The notes beneath the pieces are model-generated. The model worked only from the letters and a program-made list of their open reading frames with translations. It was not told the DNA's origin and made no database searches. A DNA stretch of 64,000 nt from Ensifer aridi (GTDB lineage: Bacteria > Pseudomonadota > Alphaproteobacteria > Rhizobiales > Rhizobiaceae), in NCBI RefSeq assembly GCF_002078505.1, contig NZ_LUAV01000032.1, positions 62,001-126,000 of the forward strand. Direction: 5' to 3'. Made by a program: the position numbers and the translations under genes. This document shows positions 51,120 to 60,093 of this stretch, one piece after another (the stretch's first letter is position 1; every line of letters begins with the position of its first letter).

Positions 51120-52199
51120 ATGCGTTCGATTTTCAAATTCGACCATCCAGCCCTAGCCGGGTCCCGCCGCATCCTGCGTCGCGCCTTCGCGGTGGCGGCG
51201 ATCGGTGCAGCGCTGTCCGGATGCATCGGCATGGGCCTGGAGGACCTATCCAAGGCACCGCCGCAACTCTCGCGGAAGATGGTGGCGGAGATGTCGAAGA
51301 AGGGGATGCGGCCGGAAAGCCCGGTTCTCGTCCGCATCTTCAAACAGGAAAGCGAGCTCGAAATCTGGAAGGTCGACAGGACCGGCACCTATGCGCTGTT
51401 CAAGACCTATCCGATGTGCCGATGGTCGGGCAAGCTCGGGCCGAAGAGGAAGGATGGCGACCGCCAGGCACCGGAGGGCTTCTACCACGTCACCGCGGGA
51501 ATGCTCAATCCCAACTCGCAGTACTATGTCTCCTTCAACCTCGGCTATCCGAACCGGCTCGAATCGGCTTTGGGATATACGGGGGAGGCGCTGATGGTGC
51601 ACGGGGCCTGCTCGTCCGCCGGCTGCTATGCCATGACCGACCAGGGCGTAGGCGAGATCTACGCCATCGTCCAGAAGGCGCTCGAGGGCGGGCAAAAGCA
51701 TTTCCAGGTCCAGGCCTATCCGTTCCGGATGACGGCGGAAAACATGGCACTGCACAAGGGTGATGAAAACATGCCGTTCTGGCGGACCCTGAAGGAGGGA
51801 TACGACTGGTTCGAGCTGACCAAACGGCAGCCCAAGGTGTCGGCCTGCGGACGTCGCTATGTCTTCAACGCCGAGTTCGAGGGTGGCGAGCCGCGTGATC
51901 CCCTTACCGCATGTCCGGCCGTAGTGACGCAGCCCGCGCCGCAGTTCGTCGCGAAGCTCGACGCGGAAAGGCAGAAGGTCGATGCCGCGCTCAAAGACGA
52001 CAAAGCGGTTCCGGTGAGTGCCTATGTCGATGGCGGCATGCATCCAAGCTTCCGCGAGCTCTTGAAGAAGAACGGTCCCGAGAAGATGGCTGCGAGCATC
52101 TCGCGGACGAAATATCCCGTCAGCCGCCCGGATGCAGCCTTGGCTGATCCGTTTTCCGGATCGACGAAATGGAACGCGAGGACTCCAATTGCACAATGA
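51120..52199 (+). CDS. L,D-transpeptidase lipoprotein (YafK type)
   Basis: A 359-residue protein with a lipobox LSGC after a hydrophobic segment (AFAVAAIGAALSGC), so an outer- or inner-membrane lipoprotein. It has the YkuD/ErfK catalytic motif HGACSSAGCYAMTD, with Cys nucleophile. It cross-links or cleaves peptidoglycan peptides or attaches lipoproteins. ATG 51120 is used; GTG 51060 is an alternative. The next gene encodes a second L,D-transpeptidase, 4 bp away. Confidence 0.85.
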   Translation: MRSIFKFDHPALAGSRRILRRAFAVAAIGAALSGCIGMGLEDLSKAPPQLSRKMVAEMSKKGMRPESPVLVRIFKQESELEIWKVDRTGTYALFKTYPMCRWSGKLGPKRKDGDRQAPEGFYHVTAGMLNPNSQYYVSFNLGYPNRLESALGYTGEALMVHGACSSAGCYAMTDQGVGEIYAIVQKALEGGQKHFQVQAYPFRMTAENMALHKGDENMPFWRTLKEGYDWFELTKRQPKVSACGRRYVFNAEFEGGEPRDPLTACPAVVTQPAPQFVAKLDAERQKVDAALKDDKAVPVSAYVDGGMHPSFRELLKKNGPEKMAASISRTKYPVSRPDAALADPFSGSTKWNARTPIAQ

Positions 52200-52203
52200 A
52201 CTG

Positions 52204-52896
52204 ATGAGCCGCCGTGCGTTCCTGCTTGGGGCGGGCGCAGCTGTGACGACGCTGGCGGGCTGCACGTCGACGCCCGCGCCGAGGGTCGCCGCCGCACCGC
52301 TGCCCGTAAACACGTCCATCTATGCCAGCATGTACGGGCCGCAGCCGAACGAGCTCTTCCCGCTGCCGGCGGTACCTTACGAGAAGATCGAACCCCGCTT
52401 CTACCGGCAGATGGTCGCAAACCCGACCGGTGAGCGTCCGGGAGCGCTGGTCGTCGATACCGCAAACCATTTCCTCTATCTGACCTACGAGAACGGCCAG
52501 GCCATGCGCTACGGCGTCGGCCTCGGCCGGGCAGGCTTCGAGTGGGCCGGCAGGGGCGTCATCCAGTACAAGCGGCAATGGCCACGCTGGACGCCCCCTG
52601 ACGAGATGGTCGCGCGTCAGCCGGAGCTCCAGCCCTACAGCATCGCCAATGGCGGCATGGAGCCCGGATTGATGAACCCACTCGGGGCGCGCGCCCTTTA
52701 TATATTCCAGAACGGCGAGGACACGCTCTATCGCATTCACGGATCGCCTGAATGGTGGACGATCGGCAAGTCGGTGTCGTCCGGCTGCGTGCGCATGATC
52801 AACCAGGATGTGATCGATCTCTACAACCGGGTTCCGAACGGCACCCCCATCGTCGTCACCAGCCTTTCGGGAGCCGAGCTGGAATACGCAGCGTAG
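52204..52896 (+). CDS. L,D-transpeptidase (YkuD family) with Tat/lipo-type signal
   Basis: A 230-residue protein, MSRRAFLLGAGAAVTTLAGC, a twin-arginine signal ending in a lipobox-like LAGC. The YkuD domain has IHGSPEWWTIGKSVSSGCVR with catalytic Cys and Arg. It makes 3-3 peptidoglycan cross-links or anchors proteins. TTG at 52189 has a GAGG site and could be the start; ATG 52204 is chosen because it lies 4 bp after the previous stop, allowing coupling. Confidence 0.9.
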   Translation: MSRRAFLLGAGAAVTTLAGCTSTPAPRVAAAPLPVNTSIYASMYGPQPNELFPLPAVPYEKIEPRFYRQMVANPTGERPGALVVDTANHFLYLTYENGQAMRYGVGLGRAGFEWAGRGVIQYKRQWPRWTPPDEMVARQPELQPYSIANGGMEPGLMNPLGARALYIFQNGEDTLYRIHGSPEWWTIGKSVSSGCVRMINQDVIDLYNRVPNGTPIVVTSLSGAELEYAA

Positions 52897-53075
52897 GAGC
52901 TCGCGCCGTGAGCTCGCGCCTGTTTTGCGGTCCGCGTTGTTGTAGTCGCCGCGACCTGCTTCGACTCGAAGTCGTAAGATGACTCCCGGCTGATTCGCAG
53001 GATTTCATAGGATGATCTGGCTTTTGGCGCCGGCTCCGGCTATGGATGATCTGCGATGCAAAGTCTGGAGGAATC

Positions 53076-53828
53076 ATGCAGCAAGCCGAACAGCGAATAC
53101 CCCGCAGGTCACTTGCGTCACAGGTCGCGGATGCGCTGCGCGGCCAGATCGAGGCCGGTTTCTATGCGCCGGGTGACAAGCTTCCGACGGAACCCGCGCT
53201 CATCGATCGTTTCGGGTTCAGCCGTACCGTGATCCGGGAGGCGATCGCCGCGCTGCGCGCCGACGGGCTGGTGGAATCGCGGCAAGGGGCCGGCGTCTTC
53301 GTGATCGGCCCGAGACCCGCCGATGAGGGGCTGAAGCTGTTCACCGACGAGACGGACAAGATTTCCGATATCATCGAGGAACTCGAGCTTCGCATCGGCA
53401 TAGAAGTCGAAGCCGCAGGTCTCGCCGCCGCCCGGAGTTCTCCCGCGCAAGAGGCCGAGATCCAGGCGCAGGTCGAGAGATTTGCCGATCTCGTCGCGGA
53501 GGGCAAGCCCACGGACGACGCGGACTTCCAGTTCCACATGGCAATCGCCACCGCCACGAACAATGCGCGATTCAAGGCCTTTCTGGAGCATGTCGGCCGC
53601 CGGATGATCCCGCGGGTGAAGTTCAAGACGGTGATGGGCGGCGTCGATCCGCTGCCCAACCGCGACCAGCCGATCCTCGAGGAGCATCGCGAGATCGCCG
53701 AAGCGATCCTCGCCCGCGATCCGGAGAAGGCGCGCGATGCGATGCGCCGTCACCTCGTCACCGGAATCAAGCGCTATCGTTCATTGATGATCCGGCGCTC
53801 GACCGGCAATCGCGAGAAGGGCGATTGA
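53076..53828 (+). CDS. FadR-type GntR regulator of the KdgD operon
   Basis: A 250-residue FCD-domain regulator: winged helix (SLASQVADALRGQIEAGFYA, LIDRFGFSRTVIREAIAALR, LVESRQGAGVFVIG) and helical FCD effector domain (ELELRIGIEVEAAGLAAARS, FHMAIATATNNARFKAFLEH). TCTGGAGG precedes the ATG. It heads the operon with kdgD and a family-5 ABC importer. Sugar-acid ligands are usual for this type, an inference here. Confidence 0.92.
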   Translation: MQQAEQRIPRRSLASQVADALRGQIEAGFYAPGDKLPTEPALIDRFGFSRTVIREAIAALRADGLVESRQGAGVFVIGPRPADEGLKLFTDETDKISDIIEELELRIGIEVEAAGLAAARSSPAQEAEIQAQVERFADLVAEGKPTDDADFQFHMAIATATNNARFKAFLEHVGRRMIPRVKFKTVMGGVDPLPNRDQPILEEHREIAEAILARDPEKARDAMRRHLVTGIKRYRSLMIRRSTGNREKGD

Positions 53829-53842
53829 CTCGTCGCGAAAGT

Positions 53843-53883
53843 CATCATATGAATTTCCCACGACATCATATCAATTCGTGGGA
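53843..53883. promoter_or_regulatory. Direct-repeat operator and RBS-occluding hairpin before kdgD
   Basis: CATCATATGAATT (53843-53855) and CATCATATCAATT (53864-53876) are 21 bp apart, two helical turns, each with a TCATATGA-like core, as FadR-type operators often are. In the mRNA, TCCCACGA (53856-53863) pairs with TCGTGGGA (53876-53883). The right arm includes the first GGA of the ribosome site GGAGGA, so this could hide it. Confidence 0.55.
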
Positions 53884-53892
53884 GGAATTCCT

Positions 53893-54798
53893 TTGTCGCC
53901 AGATGAAATCAAGTCGCGCATCGGCTCGGGCCTGCTGTCGTTTCCGGTCACACACTTCAACGACGACTTCAGCCTCAATCTCAAGAGCTATCGCGAGCAC
54001 GTCGCGTGGCTCTCCGGTTTCGGAGCGGCGGCACTCTTTGCGGCCGGAGGTACGGGCGAATTTTTCTCCCTCTCGCCGGAGGAAGTCGGCAAGGTCACCC
54101 GCGCGGCCAAGGAAGCTTCCGGCGACGTGCCGATCATTGCCGGTTGCGGCTATGGCACTGAACTCGCCAAGGAGACCGCCCGCCACGCCGAGGCCGTCGG
54201 CGCCGACGGTCTTCTGCTTTTGCCGCACTATCTCATGGAGGCGCCGCAGGAGGGCATCTACCGGCATGTCAAGGCTGTATGCGAATCCACCGGTCTTGGG
54301 GTCATCATCTACAATCGCGCCAATTCGGTCGCCAATGCCGAGACCGTAGCCCGTCTCGCCGATGCCTGCCCGAACCTCATCGGCTTCAAGGACGGCACCG
54401 GCAAGGTTGATCTCGTCCGCCACGTGACGGCGAAGCTCGGCGACCGGCTCACCTATATCGGCGGCATGCCGACGCATGAGCTCTTCGCGGAGGGCTTCAA
54501 CGGTGTCGGCGTTACGACCTATTCCTCTGCGGTCTTCAATTTCGTGCCGAAACTGGCGCAGCGCTTTTACAAGGCGATGCGCGCGAGCGACCGGGCGACC
54601 ATGGACGAGATCCTTCACCGCTTCTTCTTCCCCTTCGCGGTGCTGCGCGATCGCGAGCAGGGCTATCCGGTTTCGATCATCAAGGCCGGTGTCGATCTCA
54701 TCGGGCGGACGCCGGGTCCGGTGCGTCCGCCGCTGACGGATCTGAAGCCGCAGGAGAGGGAAACGCTGCGAGAGCTGATCGAGAAGGCTGCAGCCTGA
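53893..54798 (+). CDS. kdgD: 5-dehydro-4-deoxyglucarate dehydratase (KdgD)
   Basis: A 301-residue DapA-superfamily TIM barrel. It has the KdgD start (MSPDEIKSRIGSGLLSFPVT), a substrate loop FAAGGTGEFFSLSPEE, active Tyr140 (IIYNR) and Schiff-base Lys166 (GFKDGTGK). It dehydrates and decarboxylates 5-dehydro-4-deoxyglucarate to 2,5-dioxopentanoate in glucarate/galactarate breakdown. TTG at 53893 is used because GGAGGA sits 6 nt before it; the GTG at 53878 overlaps that site. Confidence 0.94.
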   Translation: MSPDEIKSRIGSGLLSFPVTHFNDDFSLNLKSYREHVAWLSGFGAAALFAAGGTGEFFSLSPEEVGKVTRAAKEASGDVPIIAGCGYGTELAKETARHAEAVGADGLLLLPHYLMEAPQEGIYRHVKAVCESTGLGVIIYNRANSVANAETVARLADACPNLIGFKDGTGKVDLVRHVTAKLGDRLTYIGGMPTHELFAEGFNGVGVTTYSSAVFNFVPKLAQRFYKAMRASDRATMDEILHRFFFPFAVLRDREQGYPVSIIKAGVDLIGRTPGPVRPPLTDLKPQERETLRELIEKAAA

Positions 54799-54884
54799 TT
54801 GAGAGATCTCGGCAGGCCGGCGGGCGAATGGGACGAGGATGCCCGCCGGAGAGGCCGAAATTCAAAACACCAAGGGAGGAAAAC

Positions 54885-56393
54885 ATGAAGAGATCAAGTG
54901 TTCTTGCAATGGCGTCCGCCGTCCTGATGACGGCCGCCGCCTCGTCGGCAATGGCGCAGGGGGCAGAGGAAATCCGCATCGTTTTGCCGGAGCAGCCGGC
55001 AAATCTTGAGCCCTGCGGCACCATCATCACCAATGTCGGGCAGATACTCAGCCAGAATGTGGTCGAGCCGCTGACGGTGATCGACCCGAAGACCGGGCAA
55101 CCGCAGCCGAAGCTCGCCACCGAATGGACCCAGGTCGATCCGGTAACCTGGCGGCTCAAGCTCCGCGACGGCGTGAAATTCCAGGACGGCTCGGACTTCA
55201 ATGCGGAAGCGGTCGTCTTCTCGATCAACCGGATGACCGGCGGCAAGCTCACCTGCAGCAACATTGCGAAATTCGGCGATGCGAAGCTGACGGTCACCGC
55301 CGTCAACGATCTCACCGTCGAGATCAAGTCGGATAAGCCCCAACCCATTCTCCCGACGCTGTTGAGCGTGGTCATGGTCGTTTCGCCGAAGACGCCGGAG
55401 GACAAGGCCGTCAACGATCCGGTCGGGACCGGCCCCTTCAAGCTTTCGACCTTTTCGCCTGAGACCGTCGTGCTCGATGCCTTCGACGGCTATTGGGGTC
55501 AGAAGCCGGAGTTCACCAAGGCGACCTATGTCTGGCGGCCGGAATCCTCGATCCGCGCCGCCATGGTCGAGACCGGCGAAGCGGACCTGACGCCGTCGAT
55601 CGCCATTCAGGATGCGAGCAATCCGGAAACGGACTTCGCCTATCTGAACTCGGAAACGACCGCTATCCGCATCGACACGGCCCAGCCGCCGCTTGACGAT
55701 CTGCGGGTGCGCAAGGCGCTCAATCTTGCGATCGATTGGGAAGGTCTCGCCCAGCTCTTCGGCGATGACGTCAAGCGTGCGTCGCAGATGGTCGTTCCGG
55801 GCATCAACGGCCACGACGAAAAGCTCGAAGCCTGGCCTTACGATCCCGAAGAGGCGAAGAAGTTGCTCGAGGAGGCGGCGGCAGACGGCGTTGCCGTCGA
55901 TACCGAGATCAAGCTCATAGGCCGCAACGGCATCTATCCGAACGGCGCGGAAGCGATGGAAGCCATGATGACGATGTGGCAGGCCGTGGGTCTCAACGTC
56001 AAGCTCACCATGCTCGACGTCGCCGACTGGCTCAGATACCTGCAGAAGCCCTTCCCGGAGGAGCGCGGCGCCAACCTCCTGCAGATGATGCACGACAACA
56101 ACAAGGGCGACGCGGCCTTCACCATCCCAATCTTCTATCGTTCGAGCGGCAATTATTCGACGCTCGCCGACCCAGCCCTCGACAAGGAGATCGACGCGGC
56201 GCTCGCAGCTACCGGCGAAGATCGTACGAAGAGCTTCAAGGCGATCTTCGACAAGGCGCGCAAGGAGGTGGTCGCGGACATCCCGATGTTCCACATGATC
56301 GGCTATACGCGCGTCGGCGCCAGACTCGATTGGAAACCGGATATCACGACCAACAGTGAAATCCCCTTGGCCAATATCCGTCTCAAGGATTGA
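54885..56393 (+). CDS. ABC transporter substrate-binding protein, family 5
   Basis: A 502-residue periplasmic protein with signal peptide (MKRSSVLAMASAVLMTAAAS) and SBP_bac_5 features (EIRIVLPEQPANLEPCGTII, KLRDGVKFQDGSDFNAEAVV). It binds peptides or other solutes. With kdgD and FadR next door it could serve sugar-acid derivatives, an inference. GGGAGGA precedes the ATG. A long hairpin (56401-56433) follows. Confidence 0.93.
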   Translation: MKRSSVLAMASAVLMTAAASSAMAQGAEEIRIVLPEQPANLEPCGTIITNVGQILSQNVVEPLTVIDPKTGQPQPKLATEWTQVDPVTWRLKLRDGVKFQDGSDFNAEAVVFSINRMTGGKLTCSNIAKFGDAKLTVTAVNDLTVEIKSDKPQPILPTLLSVVMVVSPKTPEDKAVNDPVGTGPFKLSTFSPETVVLDAFDGYWGQKPEFTKATYVWRPESSIRAAMVETGEADLTPSIAIQDASNPETDFAYLNSETTAIRIDTAQPPLDDLRVRKALNLAIDWEGLAQLFGDDVKRASQMVVPGINGHDEKLEAWPYDPEEAKKLLEEAAADGVAVDTEIKLIGRNGIYPNGAEAMEAMMTMWQAVGLNVKLTMLDVADWLRYLQKPFPEERGANLLQMMHDNNKGDAAFTIPIFYRSSGNYSTLADPALDKEIDAALAATGEDRTKSFKAIFDKARKEVVADIPMFHMIGYTRVGARLDWKPDITTNSEIPLANIRLKD

Positions 56394-56400
56394 TCGACGG

Positions 56401-56433
56401 GACCCGCAGGGTGGCCGGTGCCACCCTGCGGTC
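56401..56433 (+). repeat. Strong intercistronic hairpin
   Basis: CGCAGGGTGGC (56405-56415), loop cggt, GCCACCCTGCG (56420-56430): an 11-bp perfect stem, extendable with one bulge. It lies between the binding protein and the permease gene, where it could stabilise the upstream message or partly stop transcription. Confidence 0.6.
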
Positions 56434-56476
56434 CATCTGAAATGCTTCTGCGCGATACCTTCGAAGGGCATCGGAA

Positions 56477-57391
56477 ATGTTCAGCTATATAGGGCGCCGT
56501 GCGTCCCACAGCATCGTGTCGGTCCTCGGCCTATTGACGCTGGTCTTCTTTCTGACGCGGCTTACCGGCGACCCGTCCGCCTTGTACCTGCCGCTCGACG
56601 CGACGGCCGAGGCGCGGGCGGCATTCGCAAGATTGAACGGACTCGACCAGCCGATTCCGTGGCAGTTCATCGAATATCTCAAGGACCTGCTGCAGCTCGA
56701 TTTCGGCCAGTCGCTGCGCCAGAACCGCTCGGCCATGGAGGTCGCGCTTCAGGCTTTTCCTGAGACGCTGAAGCTTGCATTCGTCGCGATCACGTTGTCG
56801 TCCGCGCTGGCGATACTCGTCGGTTCGCTTGCGGCAGCGCGCCCGGGCAGCCTCTTCGACCGCGTCGCTAGCGTCGCGTCTCTCGCCGGCGCGAGCGCTC
56901 CGGATTTCTGGGTCGCCATCGTCGGCATCCTCGTCTTTGCGGTTGGCCTCGAGCTTCTGCCGACTTCCGGCACTGGAAGCTGGGCGCACTGGATCATGCC
57001 GATCCTGGTGCTGACGCTTCGCCCCTTCGGGCTCTTGGTCCAGGTCGTGCGCGGAGCCATGCTGTCGGCGCTCGCCTCGCCCTATATCAAGACGGCCCGC
57101 GCCAAGGGCGTGCGGCGAACGAAGATCATCTTCGGACACGCGCTCCGCAACTCGCTCCTGCCCGTTGTCACCGTTGCCGGCGATCTCGCGACGAGCCTCG
57201 TCAACGGCGCCGTCGTGGTCGAGTCGATCTTCGGCTGGCCGGGGATCGGCAAGCTGATGATCGACTCGATCATCCAGCGCGATTTTGCCGTCGTCCAATC
57301 GACGATCCTGGTCACGGCGACGGCCATCTTCATCCTGAACATCGCGATCGACTTGCTCTATGCGTTCCTCGATCCGCGCATCCGGTATTGA
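56477..57391 (+). CDS. Peptide/solute ABC transporter permease (DppB-like)
   Basis: A 304-residue inner-membrane permease: MFSYIGRRASHSIVSVLGLL start, BPD loop (VVRGAMLSALASPYIKTARA, KGVRRTKIIFGHALRNSLLP), and end IAIDLLYAFLDPRIRY. It forms the channel with the next gene. Confidence 0.93.
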   Translation: MFSYIGRRASHSIVSVLGLLTLVFFLTRLTGDPSALYLPLDATAEARAAFARLNGLDQPIPWQFIEYLKDLLQLDFGQSLRQNRSAMEVALQAFPETLKLAFVAITLSSALAILVGSLAAARPGSLFDRVASVASLAGASAPDFWVAIVGILVFAVGLELLPTSGTGSWAHWIMPILVLTLRPFGLLVQVVRGAMLSALASPYIKTARAKGVRRTKIIFGHALRNSLLPVVTVAGDLATSLVNGAVVVESIFGWPGIGKLMIDSIIQRDFAVVQSTILVTATAIFILNIAIDLLYAFLDPRIRY

Positions 57392-57394
57392 GCC

Positions 57395-58318
57395 ATGACG
57401 ATCATCACCCCCGACAGCCGTGGGTCTGCAGGTGCGAGCAAGCCGCGAGTCCTGCTCACCTACCTGAAACGAGACAGGCTGGCGCTCGCGGCAGCCATCT
57501 TCCTGGCGATCCTTGTGCTCGCCGCCCTCCTTGGCCCTTGGCTAGTAGGCGACGGCGCCTCGCGGCTGGGCTTGCGCCAGCGCAATCTCGCTCCTTTCGC
57601 TTTCGAGCACGGCTGGATCTACTTTCTTGGTGCCGATACGCTCGGCCGACCGGTGCTGGCGAGGCTGATCGTCGGCGCGCAGAACACGCTCGGCATCGCT
57701 GCGGCGGCCGTTTTCACATCCATGCTCATCGGCGGCACGCTCGGTCTCGTCGCAGGCTATTCCGAGCGCTGGTACAGCCATCTGATCCTCCGCCTCGCAG
57801 ACGTGGTGATGAGCTTTCCGTCGCTGCTTCTGGCGCTGATCGTCCTTTACACGCTCGGCCCTAGCATCACCAATCTCGTGGTCGTGCTCGCCATCACGCG
57901 CATGCCGATCTATCTCAGGACCGCGCGCGCCGAAGTGCTGGAGCTGCGTGAGCGCATGTTCGTCAGCGCCGCCCGCTCGATGGGTGCCGGACCCGCCCGG
58001 ATCCTCCTGAGGCACATTGCGCCGCTTGTCCTGCCGACCCTAGTCACGATCTCGGCCATCGACTTCGCGACCGTCATCCTGTCGGAATCGGCTCTGAGTT
58101 TCCTCGGCCTTGGCATCCAGCCGCCGGACTTCACCTGGGGCGCGATGGTGGCGAACGGGCGCGGCTATCTCGCAACCGCCTGGTGGATCGCCTTCTGGCC
58201 CGGCCTTGCCATCATGCTGACGACGCTGTCCCTCAACATCCTCTCGAACTGGGCGCGAACCGTCGCCGATCCGCAACAACGCTGGCGTCTGCAGACTTTG
58301 CGAAAGGCCGCCCGATGA
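57395..58318 (+). CDS. Peptide/solute ABC transporter permease (DppC-like)
   Basis: A 307-residue permease with an N-terminal cytoplasmic/one-helix segment (YLKRDRLALAAAIFLAILVL) and BPD core (RTARAEVLELRERMFVSAAR, LSFLGLGIQPPDFTWGAMVA). It is 3 bp from the previous gene and overlaps the ATPase start by 4 bp. Confidence 0.93.
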   Translation: MTIITPDSRGSAGASKPRVLLTYLKRDRLALAAAIFLAILVLAALLGPWLVGDGASRLGLRQRNLAPFAFEHGWIYFLGADTLGRPVLARLIVGAQNTLGIAAAAVFTSMLIGGTLGLVAGYSERWYSHLILRLADVVMSFPSLLLALIVLYTLGPSITNLVVVLAITRMPIYLRTARAEVLELRERMFVSAARSMGAGPARILLRHIAPLVLPTLVTISAIDFATVILSESALSFLGLGIQPPDFTWGAMVANGRGYLATAWWIAFWPGLAIMLTTLSLNILSNWARTVADPQQRWRLQTLRKAAR

Positions 58319-60045
58319 AGAACGCACACAATCCCATTCCGAAGGGCGAGGGGCCTATTCTGAAGATCGAAGGGCTCACGGTCGATTTCCTGTCGAACGA
58401 CAAACCGGTTCGCGCCGTCGACAACGTCTCCTTCCACGTCGACCGCGGCGAAACACTCGTGATCCTCGGCGAAAGCGGCTCGGGCAAGAGCGTCAGCACG
58501 AGCACCGTAATGGATCTCATCGACTGCCCGCCGGGCGATATCGTCTCCGGCTCCTGCCTCTTGGACGGCACCGAACTCTCTCGCCTCAATCAGGAGGCCC
58601 GCCGCGACATCAACGGCCGGCGGATCGCGATGATCTTTCAGGATCCGCTCGCCTATCTCAATCCGGTCTATACCGTCGGACGGCAGATCGCCGAGGTGTT
58701 CGAGAGCCATGACGCGGCACGTGGCAGGCAAGCGCGCGCCAACACAATCGAACTGCTCCGGCGCGTCGGCATTCCCGAGCCGGAGAGCCGGGTGGATTTC
58801 TATCCGCACCAGTTCTCCGGGGGGCAGCGCCAGCGCGTGATGATCGCGATGGCGATCGCGCTGAAGCCCGATATCCTGATTGCCGACGAGCCGACGACGG
58901 CGCTCGACGTCAGCGTCCAGGCACAAATTCTCGATCTCTTGCGCGACCTCCAGCGCGAGACCGGCATGGCGCTCGTCATGATTACTCACGATCTCGAGGT
59001 TGCCGCATCCATGGCGGACCGGATCATCGTCATGAATGCGGGCAAGGTTGTGGAATCCGGTCTCGCCCGAGAGGTGTTCAGCAACCCACAGCACGCCTAT
59101 ACGCGCCGCATGATCGCCGCACTCCCCCATGGTGACGCGGCGGAAACGTCGCACAGACGATCGGCGGACGCCACAGGCGAGACGCTTCTCAAGGTCGAGC
59201 ATCTGACGAAGGAATATGTGCTGGCATCCGGAGCCTTTGCCGGTAAACGCACGTTCAAGGCAGTGGACGACGTCACTTTCGAAGTGAGGAAAGGCGAGAC
59301 GCTCGGCATCGTTGGGGAGTCCGGCTCCGGCAAGTCGAGCATCGCACGCGTTCTGCTCAGGCTGAACGATCCGAGCTCCGGCAAGGCGATCTATGCAGGC
59401 GAAAACATCTTCGAGATGAGTGGGAAGGGCCTCGTGGCGTTTCGGCGAAAGGTCCAGATGGTGTTCCAGGATCCTTACGGCTCCATGAACCCGCGCATGA
59501 ACGTCCAGGCGATCATCTCAGAGCCCTGGGCCATCCACCGCGATCTCCTGCCCAGGAGCCGATGGCGCGATCGGGTCGCGGAGCTTCTGGACCTGGTCGG
59601 CCTCAAGCCGGAGCACGCCGAGCGCTACCCGCACCAGTTTTCCGGGGGCCAGCGGCAGCGCATCGCGATTGCCCGGGCGCTGGCGAGCGAGCCGGAACTG
59701 ATCGTCTGCGACGAGGCGGTCTCCGCGCTCGATGTCTCGATCCAGGCGCAGGTGATCGATCTTCTGGCCGACCTTCGCACGAGACTCGGCCTCTCCTATA
59801 TCTTCATCACACATGACCTGCCGATCGTGCGCCATTTCGCCGATCGGATCCTGGTGATGAAACAAGGACAGATCGTCGAAGAGGGCCCGACCCCGACATT
59901 GTTCGGCGCGCCGCAACACGAATACACGCAGAGCCTGCTCAAGGCCGTGCCGAAGCCGAAATGGCTGATGTCCACTGAAGCGCCGTCGGCCACGCCAGGC
60001 GAGCTTCGAGCGCGGCGGGCGAGAAACGGCGGCATGGCGGGATGA
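58315..60045 (+). CDS. Peptide/solute ABC transporter, fused double ATPase
   Basis: A 576-residue protein carrying both DppD- and DppF-like ATPases. First Walker A GESGSGKS, signature FSGGQRQRVMIAMAI; second Walker A GESGSGKS, signature FSGGQRQRIAIARAL, Walker B LIVCDEAVSALD. Each ends with a family-5 C-terminal tail (PQHAYTRRMIAALP, PQHEYTQSLLKAVP). It energises import through the two permeases. ATG 58315 overlaps the permease stop. Confidence 0.94.
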   Translation: MKNAHNPIPKGEGPILKIEGLTVDFLSNDKPVRAVDNVSFHVDRGETLVILGESGSGKSVSTSTVMDLIDCPPGDIVSGSCLLDGTELSRLNQEARRDINGRRIAMIFQDPLAYLNPVYTVGRQIAEVFESHDAARGRQARANTIELLRRVGIPEPESRVDFYPHQFSGGQRQRVMIAMAIALKPDILIADEPTTALDVSVQAQILDLLRDLQRETGMALVMITHDLEVAASMADRIIVMNAGKVVESGLAREVFSNPQHAYTRRMIAALPHGDAAETSHRRSADATGETLLKVEHLTKEYVLASGAFAGKRTFKAVDDVTFEVRKGETLGIVGESGSGKSSIARVLLRLNDPSSGKAIYAGENIFEMSGKGLVAFRRKVQMVFQDPYGSMNPRMNVQAIISEPWAIHRDLLPRSRWRDRVAELLDLVGLKPEHAERYPHQFSGGQRQRIAIARALASEPELIVCDEAVSALDVSIQAQVIDLLADLRTRLGLSYIFITHDLPIVRHFADRILVMKQGQIVEEGPTPTLFGAPQHEYTQSLLKAVPKPKWLMSTEAPSATPGELRARRARNGGMAG

Positions 60046-60093
60046 CACTTCACCGGAACCTGATTGCCGGCCAGACGCCACAGTGAGATGACG

